A stretch of 64,000 nucleotides of DNA from assembly GCA_012934845.2 (NCBI GenBank), contig WNNJ02002910.1, positions 62,001 through 126,000 of the forward strand, given 5' to 3'. Below, piece after piece: positions 39,601-48,600 of this stretch (the first letter of the stretch is position 1; every line of letters starts with the position of its first letter). The notes below the pieces were generated by a model, which had not been told where the DNA came from, made no database searches, and was given only the letters and a program-made list of their open reading frames with translations. The stretch comes from Pomphorhynchus laevis (lineage: Eukaryota > Acanthocephala > Palaeacanthocephala > Echinorhynchida > Pomphorhynchidae). Both the position numbers and the translations under genes were made by a program.

Positions 39601-42600
39601 CGCTACAGAGTTGTCACTTCGTCAAGGTATTTGGCTAGGATCTGTTCGCTCTAGAAAGCCAAACAATATTCATCCATTGCGATCATCTTTTCTGAAAATG
39701 GTTATCGAAGACTCAAAGCGAATGAAACAACAGCCTCCAACAGGTTCAAACATTTAATTTTCTACAAATTAAATTACAAAAATATTTTCCTTTCAAATTA
39801 ATACAAAAGCTTTTAAATCATTATTTTCAAATTTTGTCGTATTTAAAACTTATTTTTAAGTTTTAAAATATATTTATTAAAATCTTTATTTTAAGTATAA
39901 TAATCGGTTATTTAAATTTCAAAATGCCACGAATACTAAAAAGCATTTAACAATTCATTATGTTTGCATCTTTTAATCTTATAATTTATATTGTCTAAAC
40001 TTCAAATTATCTCAATTCATTTTTTAAAACGTGAATTTTGTTTATTCAGAGAAGTCTATGAGCTCAGCCTTGGTTTGAACATTAAATATAAAATCCATGA
40101 TATAAAGATGAAATAATAAATTAAAAATTAAATTTTTTAATTGAAAAAATGATTTTTTTATCTTTTTTTAATTCAAATATTAGTTATCCAAAATTAAATG
40201 AAATATAAAATTTAACATTTAGCCTGTATTAGATAGTATAAATAATATTAAATAGATAGTATAAATAATATTAAACTCTATTCGTTACACAAACGAATAA
40301 AGTTTAAACTTTCACTCAGCTGCTGTTCACTAATCTTACTTACCAAATTGTAAACTTAAGATCTATATAATGTTCAAGCTTCTAGATTGCTTCTTTGTTT
40401 GTTCTCTTGTCATGTTTACATGATCTGAAAACCGATTTATTTAGTCCCACTAAAATCGCTTTGTTTATATCCCCGTGAAACAGAAACGAATTTGCGAATT
40501 ATCCCGAGAAAGCATATGTAACTTTGAACTTTGTTTAAAGTTATATTAATATTATTTTTATTTTCATATAGAAAAATTCAGACTAACGTTTTTTATTCCT
40601 TGATACTTAAGAAAATATTCTGTCTATTTTGCTTTTGCGATAAAGGATAAAAGTGTTCGCATTTGTTACTCATTTGAAAAATTTGATTTTTTTAATTTTC
40701 TATTCGTTTTTTAGTTCTCTTGTTGTGTTAATATTAAAGTATCTTCCTAATTTTACTATTATTAAGTTTTTTATTGTTAGGAAGTTAGCACTTTTAAATT
40801 TTGTAAATAATGCAATTGAACAATTTAGTAAATTGCCTCGTATTAAATTTTTATTCAATCGTTTTTATGGCATGAAATAGTTTTTTACTTAAACACATAA
40901 GTGAACTGCTAATTTATATTCAACAAAACAAATTTAATATCTTTTTAGAAGCTGCTTCACAGCCTCCGCAGCAACAACCTTCATCGACTAGTAGTTCTCA
41001 CGATTCTGTACGGCAATTATTAGTAAATGTCCAAACCTTATGGAGTTCTAATACTATTTACCACCAACAGTCTCCACCATATTTCAACTTATCGTCGTGC
41101 AATTATTTGGCATATGTACTCGATGCAATGCTTGGTCTACAACTTACACTAGACAAAATCGAACGCAACTTACCTTGTATGTCACTAATTTGTATCGGCT
41201 TATTCCTTATTCTATCTTTTATTTAGTCAATTTGCCTTGGAAATGTCGACAAAATATCGGTAACATTTAATTAATTTTAATTTAATTATTTGTCTTTTAT
41301 TAACTGATATTAGCAATATTGACGAAGAGGTTCTTTCGTCAATGATGGTTGACGTAATTTCACTTTTCAATAATTGCGCAGCTCAAATCAATAAAGTGTT
41401 TACTTTTCAATTCAACTTCACTTTTAGTATTTCGATAATCATTTTAATGATTATCGAAATTTGTAACTAACTACAATTTATTGTTAGTTAACGATAAATT
41501 TATTGCTTACAGTTCAAAATCCATGTTCAATCACTTATAATTGCTTAATCGCTTTCTTTGACAGAAGATATTAAGGTACAATAATTAACTCAGAAAAATA
41601 TTAGGCTCGATAGAAAATCTTCATTAAAAATGTAATTAATAAATATTTTAATATTATTAATAATTATATATTATTAAAATATAATAATTAATATATAATA
41701 ATTATATATTATATTTTATATTATTTAAATTTTTAGGATTTTAATCCTAATCCGATTTAAAATGTGTTATTATATACATTTAAAATTGATGCTAACTTTA
41801 TAAATCGAAATACACCATTTAAATCATGAGAAATCTAAATAAATCGTGCAAAAATTAATTACTGATTGCTCCATAATGTCAGGCACATACAAACTTAATT
41901 ATTATCAAATAGACGCTTAATTTAGCGAAATAATACAAATTCAATTTTAATTATTTAGTGAAATAGATTTTGGATTTTAGTCGACATTTGTTGCGACTGC
42001 AGCTCCATGTATTTTTTGTAAATATAAAGATATGTTGTTTGATAACTTTTAATCCATCTTTTAATATCTATTAAAAGATATCTTTAAATATTCATCTTTA
42101 AATATTTAAGTCATTCATTTTAAAATATTATCTTAGAAATATTAATTTTAGCCTTTTTTAAATTATATACTTTCAGGCTGTCCTATCTATGAAACAGACC
42201 AACATTTTAAAATTAACTTGTCATTCAAGCAATGATCGAAACCAATAAAGCAATTAAATTAAACTTATTAGTTTTTAGTTTTGAATACTACACTATAATT
42301 GAATTCTTAAACAGTAAGAATTCTTAAACTGCATACTTTTAAGAATATTGTAATTTGTTATTTTCCAAATTTTGTCTAGCATCGAACATCATTCAAACAA
42401 TAATTTATAAAGCAATATGTCATATAATGTGTTTCGAATACATTTTTACTGCGTGTTATATTTACAGATACACCATCTCGATCGCGTATTAACAAATACG
42501 ACCGTTTCTTCCATCGAACAGAATCTACGTTGGCAATCGGTCTAGAAGTTCCTGATGTCATCACAACCCCACTATCTGAAGCACTACCACTAGTGAGCCG

Positions 42601-45600
42601 ACCTCAGCTATTGCAGCCAGATTCGTATAAGGAGGAAATATGGTTCAATGGCCAACCAGCTAATGCTGAAGAAATGCTTAGTTCAATTTTACGATCAAAT
42701 GGTAATCGAAGCCTTGTGCCGTTTAAATCTAACTTATTATATAATTTAGAGAGTACCAAAACTACCCATTACCGGTAAGTGTTTAAAACTTAGTATCTTG
42801 TGCTTAAATGTAAGTTCGTTATGAATTACGTGATTGATATTTGCGTTATTTGGTTAAAAAATGATAAATTTAAAATTTGTAAGTAAACAAATCATATTCT
42901 TATATGTGTAAACCATTAAATCATATTCTTATCTGTGCCTCTTACTCTGTAGCTTTTTATTAAGTATAAATAAATAAACGTTAATCAATATAAATAGTTA
43001 ATAGTTAAAAAATATAATAAAAATTATAATATATTAAATTATAATAAATTATTAAAGTTTTTTATTATTTATTAAGTATAAATTATTTATTATTTAATAA
43101 ATTATGATAAATTATAATATTAAATTATAATAACTTATTAAAATTATTTAATTATATTAAATTATAATATTAGTTAATAATATTTAATATTAACTAATAT
43201 TTAGTTAATCAATATAAATTAATGCAACGTTTATTTAAACAATTAATTTATTTAAAAAATAAATTTATTTATTTATCATTAAAAAAAATATTGCAGTATT
43301 TTGTTTTTATTCGTGACAGGAATAAAACAATTTATATTTGAATATATTGTTTATTTTTTAAAGAATTATTGGAGCTTAATCAGAAAAGGGGAAAATTTTA
43401 TTTGATATTTCGCCAACTTCTGCTAGCATCCTTAGAAAATTACAAACGACTATAATTCAGAAAGTTATAGTCGTTTCAAAAAAGTTCATCTTCAGAAAAT
43501 TTCAGACGACTGTAATAATCTGAAGATGCTATCAGAGGTTAGTGAAATATCAAATAAAAGTGTCCCCTTTTTTGATCCATTATTTACAATGTTGTCCCGT
43601 AGTGTACAGGAGTTGTTCCTGTCTGATTCATTTTTGCCTTGATGTCTGATCTCCTGTTATTAAGTATAAGGTCTAGACATTTTTCTGTTTCGCCAACATA
43701 TTGAGCACGACATAAGCACATTCTCCTAAATACACAACATTTGATGTTTTAAAAAATTTTTCATTTTGTATTCCGACATGGTGTATGTGCAGTTTAAATT
43801 ATACTCACTTTTATATACATTTTTTATTAAATTGTAAAATCTTTTGTCTTAATTCTACAGAATAAATTGTATATCATTTTGATCAAAAGTAATTTGATCA
43901 CCAAAAGTGCTTGTCATTCTGTCATTCTGTTCAAGAAAATGGATCTCTTGCATTTATCACAATTTGTACATTGGCAAAGTAAAAATGTGATGGTTGAATT
44001 CTTTGTATTCTCATAATTCATTAATTTACCTTGACCTTTGTATTCTCATAATTCATTAATTTACCTTGACCTTTGTATCAGATTTGGTACACGTTACACA
44101 TTTATCCGATTGATTATTTAATATAGCCATTAATTTTTGTAAAATTAACGTATTAACTAAAATGCTAGTAATTATTATGATAAAATTTCAAATTTATAAA
44201 TTTAAATTAATTAGTGAACTTTTTGTTATGTCATTTTTTTCATTCTTAAATTGTATCTTTTAAATTAAACATTTCCTTTAAGAATTTTCAACACTAATTT
44301 TAAATCAATGCCACTTGGAGATAGAAGCTTTCTGACTAAATGGCGTTTATCGATAGATGCATTTACGAAACTGTTCATTGATGATATTGGTCAAGAATTG
44401 CTCTCAATCCTTCCATGTTTCGCAAACTTCCAACATGTTGAGGCAAAGTTTAGACAAGAGGCAGAACGCTTACGCAATACTGCAACTAAAGAAATTCGTT
44501 TTGAAAACGTGAATATTTTGAATATCTTAAATATTTTGAACAGTTTGCACTTTTATATTTAGGTTGAGCGAAGCAGAATAAGTTTAATATATAAATTGTT
44601 CAGATCACTTAATGTCGCCTATTTGAAAGCAACATCGACGAACTCAAATTCGAGTTCATATCCTTTATTAGCATTTTCCAAAATTCGCGTTAGTTTTAAA
44701 GATGAACCTGGTGAAGGAGTCGGTGTAACTAGAAGTTTTTACACGTCTGTTATACATGTAATTCAATTTTATTCGAATTATTTGTGCGTTATACATTTTT
44801 GCTTCTTCAGGAACTTTTGGCAGATGAACCATTACCGCCTCTAGAAAGCTGCCAAGCTTGTAAATATTATTTCACAAAGTATTTTCTGATTTTGCATTCT
44901 ACGCTCTAGTGATGCCGAGTAACACACGATCTAGGGAGAGACGACTGTCAATATCCCCACTTGTAAGTCGTAGTGGTTCACTTCGAAATAGACCTGATGA
45001 GCCATTGAGAAGTAGACGTTCACTTCCAAGTTTAATTGACAGCGCTCGACATACTTGGACCTCTATTATGAGTGGTGAGCAAGCAGTCAATTCTGATGTA
45101 AGATCGACAGTTCAACAAACTGATGGTGGTCAGGCGGCATCGACGATTTCAGATACCACGTCGTTCCGAGCATCGTCTAATCCTCAATTCTCACGAATGT
45201 TAGCATTCAATACGGTAAGTTTCATAATTATGCTAATTAAAGTAAAATATTGTTTCTATAAATCATTGATTAAGGTGTTACGTTTACATAATCACATTAT
45301 TATGGTTATGCAATTTACTTGATTAAATTATTAATTTTATTTTTAGCACAAATTGTTTGTGATAAAATTGTAACACCAAAAATATCTCAAATCAATTTTC
45401 TTTTATTATTCCTTAATCGCTCATTTGGCTTATTTGGCTTATGCTTTACGGCTTGATTATTTTATTTTTTTAAATTAGATTATTAATTAAATTATAGCCA
45501 ACTAAATTTATAGTTTATATAGTATCAAATTTGAAGTTTTAATGATGAATTGTCTCTGGCAGAAGTTAGCGAAATATAATAAATTTATTTTGGACTTTAT

Positions 45601-48600
45601 TAACTTTTCTCCAAAATTAAATTGGGTTTAATTCAGGATAAATTTAAATCAAAATTGATCTAAATTATCGATTTTTAATAATTAAAAAGTTAATACAAAA
45701 TTAACTTAAGATAATACAAATTAATTATTCAGAAATTATAGTCAGAAATTATATTCTTCTGAGGATCTGCTGGCGTCCGATGCCAAAGTACCTGCACCTA
45801 GTAATAGGAGGATGCCAGTGTGTTCACACATGTGAAATCCCATGCGAGAAGCCTCCCACGATCCCAGGACACAAGAGTAGCGCCGTCTGGCCGTTTGCCA
45901 TAGGTATGCAGCATTCCAGTAGGCTTCAGTGTACTCGGGTGACCTGCAACGGCAAGTGAAGCTTTGATTATTGCATTCATCTGTGCGTGCCGAAAATGTC
46001 GTCCGGTCGATTTATGGCAGTCCAATCCGTGCCGTCCAAAAGAATCCACCGCTGCTCCGCAGTGACATGTATGCGCTGCACGTATACGAATCTCAAACGT
46101 AGGCCAACTGCAATTCTAACGGTTTCGTATTCCAGCCTTGTACCTGTAGAGGCGCATAAAACGGCCTCTAGAAATGCACCCGCCGCATTTCTCTCAACCG
46201 CGTGCAGACGTGCAATTTCTGATGGTTCAGATGCTGAATCAAATAGCCGTCGTCTTATATGTTGGTAAATAGGCCTGCTCCGAGAACCCTGTTTATGTGC
46301 ATCCTTCGGTGACTCAGTGGTGATAAACGAGGACCACATTAATTTACCGTCGGCAAAGTCGGGGTTACTACTGATTGGGATTGAACTACCCAACAACAAA
46401 AGCTCCACCAATCCCTGCGTTTTTGACACTAAGGACAGATAAGCCGGTAATGCTATAATGGCGGCGGATGTTATCTCGAGACCGTCGAGAACAACCGGAA
46501 GGGTAGCCTCGCACAAAGCTCTATCGTCGAAATGGATGTTAAGTATTGCTTCGAGGGATAATCGCAAAATGTTGTCGTAATCGTTAATCGATGTTCGCTT
46601 GAAGGCTGGTGTGGAACGAAGGAGATATCCCATTTTTGGGATGCTAGCACAATGTCTGAGCAGGTATAACGCGTCATGTCTAGTCAGGCGCATGATACGG
46701 GAAGTCATTTTGTCTAGTTCGGTTATAGCGTCGGCGATGGCTGCATCTATGCTCGTATCGTCTCCGATCGTTGAACCAAAAGCTTCACTGAGCCGTGTTC
46801 AACCATCTTGACACCCAGCAACAGAGGTGCGATCGCATTCGAGAAGGTTGAACTGTATTATACGACTTCACATATGGACGGATTAAGTTCGAGGCCTATT
46901 GAGTAACACATTCAATTTTTCAAATTTAAGATAAATTAAATTATTAATATTTAATTTAATAATTAAATATTAGAATAATTAAATCAAATTAATTAATATT
47001 AATTTATAAAATTTACGTTGATTTTATAAGTTTATTTTAAAATTAATATTTTAACAAATTAAAATTAAATTATTTAATTATTAAATCAATAAAATAAATT
47101 ATGAAATTGAAAAAATAACTAATACCTGAGAGGTACAAATACCTCTTATTATTTATTAATTCGTTTTTTGATATTTATTATGTATTAAAAGATCATTATA
47201 ACTAATCTTTAAAATTATTAGTTGAAAAAAAAATATATTTAAAAAAAATTAAAAATACGTTAAAAAATTAAAATTATATTTTTTGAATGACTCATATTTT
47301 GCTATAAAAATAATGTGTTTAAATTATTTTTGAAAAATTAAATTCTATAGAAATGATTTATTATTTTGTAATTACTTTATCTTTAGAATACAAATGATGA
47401 TGAAACAGATAGCAAAGCTACGGACACCACCGGTATCATATTTCCGTGTTTAATGCTCGTATATGATCTTTATGTTTTATTGTTATAGTGCATTGTAGTA
47501 CTGACAAGTCTAGTAAGCTCTCCGATAAGAAGGATGATTGCCCGCTATTTTGGAAGCCGCAAGCAGATAAGGAATTCTTCGCTCCTCGTCCGGCTCCTGC
47601 AACACCTAATCGATTAAACGCGTACAGAAATGTTGGAAGGTGTGTATGCGTAGTTTTGCATATGTGAAAAACTTTCTTATTGCACGACAAAATACATTTT
47701 GCGACCTTGCGTTTTCAAGTCATTTTTATACCTAATGAAAATATATTTACATTTCTGCAGTTACCTTTAAATAACTAAAATTCAAGTAAAGAATATGTGA
47801 ATTTGTAATAAAATTAAACTTTTCAAGTATAGATTATATCTATTTCGTTTAATGTTGTGCAAACTGTTTTGTTAATGAAGTCACATTCTACTATAAATCA
47901 AGTTTAATCATGTAGACTATGAAACAAATTTAACTATAATTAACTTTTAATTACAATTTCAGGTATTTACTTTATACTGCAATATTAGACCAGTATTAAT
48001 ATTTTCTGTCTATCGTTTTATCTTAACAGTCTTAAATAAATCACTTTTAGATTGTTAACTTTCTCTAACATTTTACTCAGATTTGTAAAGTATCAAATTG
48101 TATATATTAAACTCAGATATGTATATGAGTTAATATGTATTTCATACAGACATTCGAATTTTTAGATTTTGCTGTTATTAATTAATTTTTTATTTTGCAT
48201 AGGCTTATTGGTTTATGCCTACTGAACAACGATATTTTGCCTATATTCCTTTGCCGGCATGTTATAAAGTATATTCTTCGTCGTGACATAAGTTGGCATG
48301 ATCTTGCCTTCTTCGATTCCACTGTCTATGAAAGCATGCGACGATTACTGCATCAAGTTGAGTCTAATCCTGAGAAAGACATAAGTGATATTGGTTTACG
48401 ATGGGCGATAGATCTAAGAGCTGAAGAGGTTTCGCAATCCATAATTGTTCATAACTTGCAACTATCTATCATTAAGGGTTCCGGAACTAGCGAACTTATT
48501 GATAACGGCATGAATACACAAGTTATCGCAGCTAACTTGAACAGCTACGTTAAAACCTATACGAATCATAGACTTATTAAACTGGTAGAGCCGTTTTTAA

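Noticed and set aside
40653-40880. Membrane-protein-like 75-residue frame
   Set aside because: T-rich low-complexity intron sequence; Phe and Leu runs follow from base composition and no homology is seen.
45180-45214. A degenerate MLLE domain at the end of UBR5 exon 40 ([14 protein letters not shown])
   Set aside because: It only faintly recalls one helix of MLLE, is far too short, and lacks the KITGMLLEL-type core.
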